Shown piece after piece: positions 16,504 to 24,462 of a stretch of DNA of 64,000 nucleotides (positions are counted from its first letter, which is position 1; every line of letters starts with the position of its first letter). The position numbers were made by a program, and so were the translations under genes. Under the pieces are notes generated by a model. That model saw only the letters and a list, made by a program, of their open reading frames with translations. It had not been told where the DNA came from and did not search any database. Origin of the DNA: Variovorax beijingensis (GTDB lineage Bacteria > Pseudomonadota > Gammaproteobacteria > Burkholderiales > Burkholderiaceae_C); assembly GCF_007828835.1 (NCBI RefSeq), contig NZ_VIVL01000005.1, forward strand, positions 62,001-126,000, written 5' to 3'.

Positions 16504-17421
16504 TCAGGCGTGTCGGGGTTCGAGGCGGAAGTCGTAGTGCGCGGACCAGTAGGGCGTCTCCATCGGCCGGCCGTCCGGCGCGCGGCCCGGCGGGTGGGAC
16601 TCGAAGTCCACGACGAGCCGCGGCCGCACGCCGAACACGGCATCGGATTCGATGTACGGGCTGCCCGCCACGAACAGGTGCGTGGTCACGGGCACATGGC
16701 CCGGCGCCGAGACCATCATGTGGATGTGCCCGGGGCGGTTCGGATGCCGTCCCATGGCCTCCAGCATGCGGCCCACGGGCCCGTCGACCGGAATCGGATA
16801 GAAGCTCGGGCGGATCGACCAGAACCAGTAGCGGCCTTCGTGATCGGTGCGGATGCGCCCGCGTGCCTGCATCGCGGCGCCCTCGAGCTGCATGTCGTAC
16901 ACGCCTTCGCCGTCGCCCGACCAGATGTCGAGCAGCGCGCCTTCGAGCGGCTGGCCGTGGGTGTCGGTGACGCGGCCGCTGTAGAAGGTCGGCTCGCCGC
17001 GGGCGCCCTGAGCCACGTCGGCGCCCAGCGGCAGGTCGGGCGCGCCTTCCCAGTAGAAGGGGCCCTGCACGGTGGCGTGCGTGGCCTCGGCGAGCTCGGT
17101 GGCTTCGGTCGCTTCGTTCACGGCGCGGCCGCGCTTGCTGGCGGCAGCGCGCAGCTGGTCCAGGATCACGACCATCATCGAGGCGCCCAGCGTGTCCGAC
17201 AGCAGGATGAACTCCTGGCGCTTGTCGGTGCAGGTCTGGCCCGTGGCCGTCAGGAATTCGATGGCCTGCATCCACTCGTCCGGCTTCAGGTCCACGTCGC
17301 GGATGAAGGCATGCAGATGCGTGATCAGCGACTGCATGAGCTGCAGGAAGCGCGCGTCGCGCGTTCCCTCCAGGCTCTTGAGCACGGTCTGCGTCAGCTC
17401 GCTTTCGTTCGATGGCGTCAT
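16504..17421 (-). CDS. Intradiol ring-cleavage dioxygenase
   Basis: The product is 305 residues. An N-terminal helical dimerisation domain (about 1-110) precedes the beta-sandwich catalytic domain. Predicted Fe(III) ligands are the tyrosine in DGEGVYDMQ, the tyrosine in SFYPIPVDGPVG and the two histidines of RPGHIHM. The length and N-terminal domain match catechol or hydroxyquinol 1,2-dioxygenases rather than protocatechuate 3,4-dioxygenase subunits. It opens the ring of an ortho-dihydroxylated aromatic between the hydroxyl carbons to give a muconate or maleylacetate-type acid. It lies between a CoA-transferase and a citryl-CoA-lyase-like gene, with no muconate cycloisomerase or maleylacetate reductase nearby. 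Confidence 0.92.
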   Translation of the reverse strand: MTPSNESELTQTVLKSLEGTRDARFLQLMQSLITHLHAFIRDVDLKPDEWMQAIEFLTATGQTCTDKRQEFILLSDTLGASMMVVILDQLRAAASKRGRAVNEATEATELAEATHATVQGPFYWEGAPDLPLGADVAQGARGEPTFYSGRVTDTHGQPLEGALLDIWSGDGEGVYDMQLEGAAMQARGRIRTDHEGRYWFWSIRPSFYPIPVDGPVGRMLEAMGRHPNRPGHIHMMVSAPGHVPVTTHLFVAGSPYIESDAVFGVRPRLVVDFESHPPGRAPDGRPMETPYWSAHYDFRLEPRHA

Positions 17422-17470
17422 GGTTGTCTTGTCTCCTGGCTCGTTGTGTTTTCGGAAGGCCGTGCCGGGC

Positions 17471-18634
17471 TCAGCGCGCGGCGTTGGGAGGCTGCCCCAG
17501 GCGCTGGCGGATCGGGTCGACGATGGCCGCGTTGTCGGCCCCGAGCATGGGAGGTGCCGTGACTTCCAGCGCGCGCTCGCCGTCGAAGCTCACGGGCGAG
17601 CGGATGGTGTGCCACTCGCCGCCCTCGGGGTGCGGCGCGCTCACTTGCAGCTGCAGATGCCGCGCCTGCGGGTCTTCCATGGCCTCGCGCGTGTCGTACA
17701 TGGGCGCATGCGGCACGTCCTCGGCCTCGAGCCGCGCGCACCACGCAGCGCGGGTCTGCTGGCGGAACACGCCGCCGAGCAGCGCGATCAGGTCTTCCTG
17801 GTGCGCGATGCGCGCCTCGCGCGACGCGAAGCGCGGGTCCGCGAACAGGCGGGGGCGCTCGATGGCGTTGGCCAGGCCCTGCCAGAACTTCTCGGGCGAG
17901 GACATGTGCAGCGCGATCCACAGGCCGTCCGCGCACTCCAGCACGTAGGACTGCGAAACGCTCGGCCGGCTGAACGGGCCCATGACCTCGTCCTCCGAAA
18001 AGAAGTGCGTGAAGGCGTCGAGGTTGAAGTGGCACATCGCCTCCAGCATCGACACCTCGACCGCGCGCCCGCGGCCGGTGCGGCCCCGCTCGACCAGCGC
18101 GCCGAGCACGCCGTAGGCGGCGTAGAAGCCGGTCATGGCGTCGGCCAGCGCGGGGCCGACCACGCGCGGGTTGGCCGGGTTCACCAGCAGCTTGAGGAAG
18201 GCGCTCGCGGCCTGCGCCACCGTGTCGTAGGCAGGGCGGCCGGCTGCGGGGCCGGTCTGCCCGAAGCCGCTGATGGCGCAATACACGAGCCGTGGATTGA
18301 GCGCCCGCAGCCTGGCCTCGCCGGCGCCCAGCCGCTCGGCCGCACCGGGGCGGAAATTCTGGATGTAGACGTCCGCGTCCTTGACCAGCTCGTCGAACAC
18401 GGCCGCGTCCTCGGGCAGCTTGGGGTTGAGCGTGACGCTGCGCTTGTTGCGGTTGTAGGTCTGGAAGTGCGGGCTGTAGAGGCCGCCGCGAAAGGCGCGG
18501 AACGGATCGCCCGCGCCGGGCTGCTCGATCTTGACCACCTCGGCGCCCAGGTCCGCGAGGAACATGCCGGCGGCCGGTCCGGTGATGAACGTGCCTTGCT
18601 CCAGCACCTTGATGCCGCTGAGGACTTTTTGCAC
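17471..18634 (-). CDS. CaiB/BaiF (class III) CoA-transferase
   Basis: A 387-residue family III CoA-transferase. The GTG at 18634 is chosen because AGGAGA lies 8 nt upstream and the family N-terminus (LSGIKVLEQGTFITGP) follows at once; upstream ATGs at 18685, 18715 and 18733 would run into the LysR regulatory region. Motifs: LGAEVVKIEQPGAGDPFR, NRNKRSVTLN, and the catalytic aspartate in GPALADAMTG near residue 165. The family moves CoA between carboxylic acids without ATP. As first gene of the operon it probably activates the ring-cleavage product, or a downstream acid, for the citryl-CoA-lyase-like enzyme. Confidence 0.93.
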   Translation of the reverse strand: MQKVLSGIKVLEQGTFITGPAAGMFLADLGAEVVKIEQPGAGDPFRAFRGGLYSPHFQTYNRNKRSVTLNPKLPEDAAVFDELVKDADVYIQNFRPGAAERLGAGEARLRALNPRLVYCAISGFGQTGPAAGRPAYDTVAQAASAFLKLLVNPANPRVVGPALADAMTGFYAAYGVLGALVERGRTGRGRAVEVSMLEAMCHFNLDAFTHFFSEDEVMGPFSRPSVSQSYVLECADGLWIALHMSSPEKFWQGLANAIERPRLFADPRFASREARIAHQEDLIALLGGVFRQQTRAAWCARLEAEDVPHAPMYDTREAMEDPQARHLQLQVSAPHPEGGEWHTIRSPVSFDGERALEVTAPPMLGADNAAIVDPIRQRLGQPPNAAR

Positions 18635-18721
18635 CGGGAGGTCTCCTGTGGTCGTTGTGGGGGCCGGAGAAACTTTAGGTTGCATCCGCGAATCTCGGAA
18701 ATGATTGTTTTCCATCGTTAG

Positions 18722-18745
18722 CATCGATGTCATCGATCATTGATC
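18722..18745. promoter_or_regulatory. Putative LysR regulatory repeats
   Basis: In the 123-nt gap between the CoA-transferase and LysR genes there is a direct repeat (CATCGAT at 18722 and 18731) that overlaps a dyad, GATCA-T-TGATC, at 18735-18745. LysR regulators usually bind T-N11-A dyads between divergent genes, so these are candidate contacts. Confidence 0.4.
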
Positions 18746-18757
18746 CCGAGGAACGCC

Positions 18758-19669
18758 ATGGAACTCCGGCACCTGCGCTACTTCATCGCCCTGTCGGGCT
18801 CGCTGAACTTCACGCGTGCGGCCGAGCGCCTGCACGTGACGCAGTCGACGCTGTCGCACCAGATCAAGCAACTCGAAGAGGAGATCGGCGTTGCGCTGTT
18901 CGACCGCATCGGCAAGCGCGTGAGCCTGACCGACGCCGGCGACGAGTTCCTGCACTACTGCACCAAGGCGCTGCACGAGATCGACCTGGGGCTGGGCGCG
19001 CTGCGCCAGGACAGCTCCGACGTGACCGGCGAGTTGCGCGTGGGCTCGACGCACACCTTCAACCTCGGCTTCATTCCCGACTGCATCGCGAGCTTCCAGG
19101 CGCGGCACCCGCGCGTGAAGGTGGTGGTCGAGGAGCTGTCGGCCGACCAGATCGCCGCGCGCCTGCAGCAGGGCACGCTGGACCTGGGCATCGCCTACCG
19201 GCCGAGCGTGCCCGGGCCGCTGCAGTTCGAGCCGCTCTACAACGAGGAGATGGTCCTGGTGGTGGCCAAAAAACATCCGCTCGCGCGGCGCAAGCGTGTG
19301 CGCATGGTGGAGCTGCACCGCCTGCCGATGGTGCTGCTGCCGGCCAGCTTCGCGACGCGCCAGATGCTGGACGAGTGCTTCCGCTCCTGCGGTGCGCAGC
19401 CGCACGTGGTGGCGGAGATCAACACGCTCGCGCCGATGATGGACCTGGTCGCCAAGACGCAGCTCGCGTCCATCGTGGCCGCGAACGTGGTGAACCCGCT
19501 CTCGGGGCTCGTGGTCATCCGGCTGGAAAGCCCCACGCCCGTGCGCACGCCCGGCATGCTGTGGTCACCGGTGGCGCGCGACGCGGCAGCCACGCGCGCG
19601 TTCTCGACCATCGTGCGCAAGTTGGCGCTGCGCAGCAGCCTGCAGGGCGCGGCCCCGCGCGTGCGCTAG
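18758..19669 (+). CDS. LysR-family regulator of the dioxygenase operon
   Basis: The 303-residue product starts at the ATG at 18758 (MELRHLRYF), preceded by GAGG; an in-frame ATG six codons upstream is less typical. The winged HTH covers residues 1-60 (RAAERLHVTQSTLSHQIKQLE) and the periplasmic-binding-like effector domain covers about 90-295. It resembles the CynR/CbbR-like branch by its N-terminus. Divergent transcription from the CoA-transferase/dioxygenase operon, with the starts about 120 nt apart, is the classical arrangement for a LysR activator that responds to a pathway intermediate, often a muconate-like acid. Confidence 0.94.
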   Translation: MELRHLRYFIALSGSLNFTRAAERLHVTQSTLSHQIKQLEEEIGVALFDRIGKRVSLTDAGDEFLHYCTKALHEIDLGLGALRQDSSDVTGELRVGSTHTFNLGFIPDCIASFQARHPRVKVVVEELSADQIAARLQQGTLDLGIAYRPSVPGPLQFEPLYNEEMVLVVAKKHPLARRKRVRMVELHRLPMVLLPASFATRQMLDECFRSCGAQPHVVAEINTLAPMMDLVAKTQLASIVAANVVNPLSGLVVIRLESPTPVRTPGMLWSPVARDAAATRAFSTIVRKLALRSSLQGAAPRVR

Positions 19670-19685
19670 CAGCGGTATCGGCTCT

Positions 19686-20531
19686 TCAGGCGGTTCGGAG
19701 CTTCTGAAATTCGCTGCGCAGCCGCACGACGACAGTGGCGAGATCCAGGTCACCCAGCTGGTTCCTCTGGAGGAAGGCGGCCCATTGCCTTTGTTTCGCT
19801 GGATCCTGCGCGAACGCATCGCTCAACCCCGAGGGCAGGCTGTTGGGCATCACCAATTGCCGCCGCGCGAAAGTGGCATCGACGGCCCGGCGCATCTCGG
19901 CGGCTTCCAGCGAACCTTCGGTGAGCAGCACCCAGAGATCGAAGTAGTCCTTCATGCGGGTATTGGCCATGCCCAGCAGGCACACCGCATGAAACTTCTC
20001 GGCGACTACCGTGTATTTCGGATAAGCGCGCAGTTGCGGCGCGGGCAGGTCTTCGAGCAGCACCGGGTATTGCACCGATTCCGGTGCCGGTGTGACCGCA
20101 TCGCCAAAGCCGATATCCACTTGCAGCGCGAGACGCGCGCCATCCAGTTGTGCCCGCAGATCGATCCGTACGCCGCCATAACCCGCTTCCTTGCGGATCA
20201 CCGAGCCCTTGACCGAGGCAGGATCGAACGCGATGCCATCCTCCAGCTCGATCCGGCAGATATCGCGGAACACCGAAGTGGCGGTGTCGATGTCGTCCGG
20301 ACCGAAGCCCAGCAGGTCTGCATCGCGGGTCGGCCGATGCGGCTGGTCGTACCACAGCGAAAACAGCAGCGCGCCCTTGAGCAGGTAGTTGGCGGCATGC
20401 GGCGAGATCGACAGCCGGTACAGCAGCCGCTCCAGCCCATAGTGGGTGAGCGTCAGGTTGAAGTCCTGTCTCGTGGCGTCTGCGCGCTGCTTCAAGCGGG
20501 CGCGGATGGACGCTGCGAGGTTGCGGCTCAT
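19686..20531 (-). CDS. abiEii: AbiEii-type nucleotidyltransferase toxin
   Basis: A 281-residue protein of the AbiEii/AbiGii family (DUF1814). The nucleotidyltransferase fold is marked by KGA at 52-54 and by RDADLLG with Asp70 and Asp72. The later conserved block, VVAEKFHAVCLLGMANTRMKDYFDLW, supplies the basic and acidic residues of the second active-site motif. Characterised AbiEii toxins transfer nucleotides to tRNA or other RNA acceptors and stop growth, which can block phage. The ATG overlaps the stop of the upstream antitoxin gene (ATGA), as expected for an abiE operon. Confidence 0.92.
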   Translation of the reverse strand: MSRNLAASIRARLKQRADATRQDFNLTLTHYGLERLLYRLSISPHAANYLLKGALLFSLWYDQPHRPTRDADLLGFGPDDIDTATSVFRDICRIELEDGIAFDPASVKGSVIRKEAGYGGVRIDLRAQLDGARLALQVDIGFGDAVTPAPESVQYPVLLEDLPAPQLRAYPKYTVVAEKFHAVCLLGMANTRMKDYFDLWVLLTEGSLEAAEMRRAVDATFARRQLVMPNSLPSGLSDAFAQDPAKQRQWAAFLQRNQLGDLDLATVVVRLRSEFQKLRTA

Positions 20532-21163
20532 GCCGTGATGCTTTCCAGATAGGGGCGCATGACATTGGTCACGCGATCCACCGTGGCGTACTGCCAGAGC
20601 GCATCCATCGTCAGCTTGCGCTGCGACCAGCCGTCGCGCAGCGCTTCCAGCCCCACGTCCAGCCCGATCTTGTTGCGGTACTTGAAACAGTCGGCGACTG
20701 TCTTGGCGGCATTGAACACAGGCACTTGCACGCCGTCGATTTCGACGGGCTCGACGCCTTCGGTCAAGGCCGCCCCCGACATGCGCACCACGCGCAGCGC
20801 GGGCTGGTCCAGTCGCGGTGTGGGCGAGTGATGCGGGATCGCCATCCAGACCTCGAACGGTGCCTGCGTGCCGATGCCGTGGACGCGCAAAGCCGAGAGC
20901 AGGCACACCACGCCGCGCGGCACGCGCAGCGCCACCTCGGCCAGGGACCGGTGCTCGCTGAGCGCTCGTCCCGGCAGGCCGTAGACACCGCGGGCAACGC
21001 GCTCGAGCTTGCCGGCCGCCACGAGCCGGCTGAGAACCGCCGTCGGCAGGCCCTGCCTCGCAAGATCCCGCGCGCGCAGCAGCGGCTGGCGCTCGGCGAG
21101 TGCGAGCGCGGCTTGTTCAAGGGTCGGATTGGAGTGCAGTGCCACTGTGCTAGTTTGTTGCAA
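20528..21163 (-). CDS. abiEi: AbiEi-type antitoxin
   Basis: The product is 211 residues from a TTG at 21163; a GTG at 21145 is an alternative, and neither has a clear SD. The N-terminal winged helix (LLRARDLARQGLPTAVLSRLVAAGKLERVARGVYGLPG) is followed by the AbiEi C-terminal domain, with FNAAKTVADCFKYRNKIG and ALRDGW typical of the family. AbiEi antitoxins bind inverted repeats in their own promoter and neutralise AbiEii without stable protein contact (type IV system). A TAGTCA/TGACTA repeat lies directly upstream. Gene order and the 4-nt overlap match known abiE loci. Confidence 0.88.
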   Translation of the reverse strand: MQQTSTVALHSNPTLEQAALALAERQPLLRARDLARQGLPTAVLSRLVAAGKLERVARGVYGLPGRALSEHRSLAEVALRVPRGVVCLLSALRVHGIGTQAPFEVWMAIPHHSPTPRLDQPALRVVRMSGAALTEGVEPVEIDGVQVPVFNAAKTVADCFKYRNKIGLDVGLEALRDGWSQRKLTMDALWQYATVDRVTNVMRPYLESITA

Positions 21164-21167
21164 TTAC

Positions 21168-21191
21168 TAGTCAGTTGTCAATAAATGACTA
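21168..21191. promoter_or_regulatory. Putative AbiEi operator
   Basis: TAGTCA (21168-21173) and TGACTA (21186-21191) form an inverted repeat around a TTGACA-like -35 element on the minus strand, just upstream of abiEi. Known AbiEi proteins autorepress through inverted repeats at this position. Confidence 0.5.
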
Positions 21192-21268
21192 AATTTCGCA
21201 CTTCGAAGGTTTGGCCGCCTGCTCACTTCTGATGGCAAAGGCGGCGCGAGCTCTGGTAGAAGCACGCC

Positions 21269-22423
21269 ATGACCGTCTCGCTCGCGGCCTCCCTCATCGA
21301 ACTCGCATTCGGATCGGAACTCGGCGCCTCCGGCGATGCCGGGCGCAATCGCTGCACGCTCGATGGCGTGACGTGGCAATCCCTGCCGGACGGCGCCGTC
21401 GAACTCCGCGTCCGGCGGTTCGAGGCGATGGCGCTGCGGCTGGCGTCGGATCCGTTCGTCCTTGAAATCGGCCGCATCGACGCGCATGAGCTGGTGGCCC
21501 GGCTGCGCGTCGAAGCCGGCGTGCCGCGCCTGGTTTCCGTCCAGGCGGACAGAGCCGAGTTCTCGGGATTGAAGCTGCACGGCCCCCTGGTCCTGCCGCC
21601 CCGGATCCGGAAGATCCGCGAGGCGAGCCAGGGCGCGACGGACGCAGCGGCGGCAACGCCCGGCGACGCGGCCGGCCATACTGCAGCCGATGCATGGCAC
21701 CTTGCTCCCCTCGGCGAAGCCGAAGGCACGATCCGCGGCCAGATCACCGACGCGCACTTGCTGTTCGATGCCGACGTCACGGTGCCCTTTCGCGGCGGCC
21801 AGATCGACTTCAACGATGCGACGGTCGAGCATGTCGGCCCCGACTCGCGCATGGGCGTGAGCCGCATGGGCGTTTATGTCGACGCGCCCAATGGGCGCAG
21901 CTACCTGTACCAGTTCGCCTCGGCGCCGCTCGCGGGCGTGGTGTTCGAGCACCGCGGGGCCTTGCTGGGGCCTTGGGTTTCCGAGCGCGGCAAGTTGCAG
22001 TTGCAGGCCTTTGCCGAGTCGATGCTGCGCCAGGGCCACAGGGGCCCGGGCCATGGGCTGACGCAGCAGGCGCGCCTGCTGCTGAGCCGCACGTCGCTCT
22101 CGGGCGAGCTGCGGCTTGGCGAGGGGCTGGTTGCCGTGCCGGGCCTGCAAATGCATCTGGAAGGGCGCCATGCGATCGGACTGCACTCCCATTCCGTCGG
22201 CCGCGGCCTCAAGGTGGAGATGGCTTCACTCGCGGCCCGCGATGCCGCGGCGGCCTGGCAGGGTGCGCAGATGGGCTTCGACCGGGCGACGGCGAAACTG
22301 GAGATCGAGATCCTTGTCGAAGGTCCGGCGATGCGCTTCGTACTCGATGTAGAGAACGGCACAGTCGCGGGGCTGCGAATGGATCTTCAGCCAGGAAGGC
22401 CGGACGGCAGCGAAGGCGGCTGA
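21269..22423 (+). CDS. Hypothetical protein, predicted large beta-rich
   Basis: The product is 384 residues and I do not recognise a family. The ORF has the codon bias of its neighbours and covers the whole gap, so it is probably real. There is no signal peptide or strong hydrophobic segment. The sequence alternates short strands around LELRVRRFEAMALRL, GTIRGQITDAHLLFDADVTVPF and GRSYLYQFAS, with a likely disordered Ala/Thr-rich insert near residues 118-140. This suggests a beta-sheet-rich scaffold. It follows the AbiE locus on the opposite strand with no obvious functional link. Confidence 0.7.
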   Translation: MTVSLAASLIELAFGSELGASGDAGRNRCTLDGVTWQSLPDGAVELRVRRFEAMALRLASDPFVLEIGRIDAHELVARLRVEAGVPRLVSVQADRAEFSGLKLHGPLVLPPRIRKIREASQGATDAAAATPGDAAGHTAADAWHLAPLGEAEGTIRGQITDAHLLFDADVTVPFRGGQIDFNDATVEHVGPDSRMGVSRMGVYVDAPNGRSYLYQFASAPLAGVVFEHRGALLGPWVSERGKLQLQAFAESMLRQGHRGPGHGLTQQARLLLSRTSLSGELRLGEGLVAVPGLQMHLEGRHAIGLHSHSVGRGLKVEMASLAARDAAAAWQGAQMGFDRATAKLEIEILVEGPAMRFVLDVENGTVAGLRMDLQPGRPDGSEGG

Positions 22424-22492
22424 GGCGGGAGCGAAGATCGCCTTGCGACTCGGGGCGACCGGTTTTCGACGGGCAATGGCCGTCCTGCAACC

Positions 22493-22771
22493 TCAGGGGG
22501 CGAACCCGTTGATGCGCCAGAACGCTCGCAGGATCAGAGCCTCCACCAGCCACCATTGGCCGACCAGCAAGCCGATGGTTGTTCCTGCCGCAGCCGCGCA
22601 CTTGAAGCCGGCCTGCCAAAGGAGTCTCGCCGCAAGCACGGCGCTCAGGCCCGTCAGCAACCACAGCCACACGTAGTACCACTCGCTTGCGGAAAGGGTC
22701 CTGTAGGCCAAAAAGCTGAGGATGGATGCGCATGCAAAAGGCATCCACGATCCGACTTGCCGCAGAGTCAT
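22493..22771 (-). CDS. Small membrane protein
   Basis: The product is 92 residues from the ATG at 22771. It has about three hydrophobic helices (PFACASILSFLAY, WYYVWLWLLTGLSAVLAA and AAAAGTTIGLLVGQWWLVEA). No family is recognised. It starts 7 nt after the stop of another small membrane protein gene on the same strand, so the two form a pair and could act together in the membrane. Confidence 0.6.
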   Translation of the reverse strand: MTLRQVGSWMPFACASILSFLAYRTLSASEWYYVWLWLLTGLSAVLAARLLWQAGFKCAAAAGTTIGLLVGQWWLVEALILRAFWRINGFAP

Positions 22772-22778
22772 GGGGTTG

Positions 22779-23042
22779 CTAGCGCTGACCCAGCGTCGGC
22801 CGATCCTGCGGCACGAACTCCCGATCCGGGCGCGGCAGCGGCGCGACGCCTTCCCGCGCAAACCAGTGAACGATGGCGGCGCCTATCACCGGCAGCAGCA
22901 GGACAAGTGCGATCTGCGCCAACTTCTGCGACCGGCCGAATGCATCCGATCGCAGCACGAGCGTAACGACGTACACGTCGTACACGTCGTACACGAGCAG
23001 TGCCGCGGCAAATGCCAAGCCGAGCCAGGACCATGGAGACAT
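22779..23042 (-). CDS. Small membrane protein with YDV repeat
   Basis: The product is 87 residues from the ATG at 23042; a TTG two codons upstream is also open. There are two hydrophobic helices: LGLAFAAALLVYDVYDVYVVTLVL and IALVLLLPVIGAAIVHWF. The first contains a YDV tandem repeat encoded by 9-nt DNA repeats. The C-terminus, REFVPQDRPTLGQR, resembles the tail of phospholipase-D-nuclease-like (PLDc_N) or YidC-type short membrane proteins, but this is only an impression. It is paired with the next small membrane gene. Confidence 0.6.
   Translation of the reverse strand: MSPWSWLGLAFAAALLVYDVYDVYVVTLVLRSDAFGRSQKLAQIALVLLLPVIGAAIVHWFAREGVAPLPRPDREFVPQDRPTLGQR
22971..22994. repeat. 9-nt tandem repeat inside a small membrane gene
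   Basis: The unit GTACACGTC occurs twice in full and once in part. It encodes the YDV repeat in the first transmembrane segment of the 87-residue protein. Such a repeat can vary in copy number in frame. Confidence 0.7.
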
Positions 23043-23154
23043 ACGCAAACCCGTTCATGAGCATGTCGAGATGGTAGCGATCCCCTGGGATGGCTCTCTG
23101 GTTGCTCCCGAACACGGCACCACGGATGCCGCGGAGGGCTGCGGTAGCGTCGGG

Positions 23155-24399
23155 TCAATCGTTATTGCGTTCGCACCTGCGCGAATTGACGAGGCAGGCG
23201 GCGTAGTCGGGATCGTGCTTGAGCAGGAACATCGCGCGTGCCGCGACCGCCGTGTCCGCGAAATCGCTGAACAGCCCGTCGACGCCGGCCTCGTAGAACG
23301 CAAGGTATTCATTGACCGCGTTGCCGCTGAAGCTGCCGGTCAGGCGCTTCTGTTCGCTGCGGAAGGTGTACGGATGGACCAGCAGTCCCAGCCGGTGCGC
23401 ATTGGCAATCACGTTGGTGGGGGGCAGCAGCACGCGGTCGCGCTCGTCGATGACGCCGTCGCCGGTCACGTCGGCGCACGCCCCGGCCTGCACGGACTTG
23501 CACGCGCTCGAAATCAAGTACGGCTTCCACGGGCCGATGCCGTCCGCATAGCCCTTCACTTCCTGCAGGCCGCGCGGCGTCAGCAGATCGCTGAAGAGGC
23601 CGTCGCGGTTCGACACCACCCAATCGTAGGGTTTGTCGTAAGGCTTGCTGAGGTCCAGCGTGCCGTCGGGCTTGACGTCGTTGGCGTCCACCAGCTGGAT
23701 CAGGCGCACGCTCGTCTTGCTGCGCAGATAGCGAAGGTTGGCGGTCTCGAAGGACTGGATGAAGACAGGGGCGTTGCGCTGGTTCCAGCCGGCCGCGCTC
23801 AGCACGTTCAGCAGCCTGTCCTCCAGGGGCAGGCCGATGCTCTGGTGGTAGGTGGGATGCTTGGTTTCGGGATAGATCCCGATGCGCCGCCCCTCTTCGC
23901 GGGACTTGCGCTTGGCCAGGTCGATCACCTCGGCCAGCGTCGGGATCTGGAACTTGCCATTGAACGACTGGTCGCGCTCCGCGAAGGACTGCACGGCGCG
24001 CAGCTGCTTGATCTCGGCCAGCGTGAAATCGCTGGCGAAGAAGCCGTCGGTCGCGACACCATCGAGCATGACCGTGCGCCGGCGGTTGGCAAACTGCGGC
24101 AGGTCCTTGACGTTGGTGGTGTCGATCAGGTTGGGCTCGTGCCGGGCGATCAGGTGGCCGTCCTTGGTGGCGACCAGGTCGGGCTCGATGTAGTCGGCGC
24201 CCAGCGAGATGCCGAGCGCGTAGGCCTCCAGCGTGTGCTCGGGCAGGTAGCCGTTGGCGCCGCCGCGATGGCCGATCACGAGCGGCGCATTGTCGGCGCG
24301 GCGCCTTGCGTTCTCCTCGTGCGCGGTGGCCGGGCCCGCGGCGGCGAGCAGCAGGCCCAGGCCGAAGAACGCATTGCAGATCTTTTTCAGGGTGTGCAT
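23155..24399 (-). CDS. glpQ: Glycerophosphodiester phosphodiesterase, periplasmic
   Basis: A 414-residue GlpQ-type enzyme. The signal peptide covers residues 1-26 (ending PATAH). The active site is well preserved: [19 protein letters not shown] holds the first catalytic His and the metal-binding Glu; [22 protein letters not shown] supplies the remaining acidic residue and the second His. It hydrolyses glycerophosphodiesters to glycerol-3-phosphate and an alcohol. An unusual [12 protein letters not shown] stretch near residues 309-320 looks like a dockerin or EF-hand calcium loop inserted in the barrel. The gene stands alone on the minus strand. Confidence 0.93.
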   Translation of the reverse strand: MHTLKKICNAFFGLGLLLAAAGPATAHEENARRRADNAPLVIGHRGGANGYLPEHTLEAYALGISLGADYIEPDLVATKDGHLIARHEPNLIDTTNVKDLPQFANRRRTVMLDGVATDGFFASDFTLAEIKQLRAVQSFAERDQSFNGKFQIPTLAEVIDLAKRKSREEGRRIGIYPETKHPTYHQSIGLPLEDRLLNVLSAAGWNQRNAPVFIQSFETANLRYLRSKTSVRLIQLVDANDVKPDGTLDLSKPYDKPYDWVVSNRDGLFSDLLTPRGLQEVKGYADGIGPWKPYLISSACKSVQAGACADVTGDGVIDERDRVLLPPTNVIANAHRLGLLVHPYTFRSEQKRLTGSFSGNAVNEYLAFYEAGVDGLFSDFADTAVAARAMFLLKHDPDYAACLVNSRRCERNND

Positions 24400-24462
24400 G
24401 GATGTCTCCTCGCTGGTGTGCGGACGGACCTTAGGCGGCGTGCATGACAGGCCGGTGAATTC

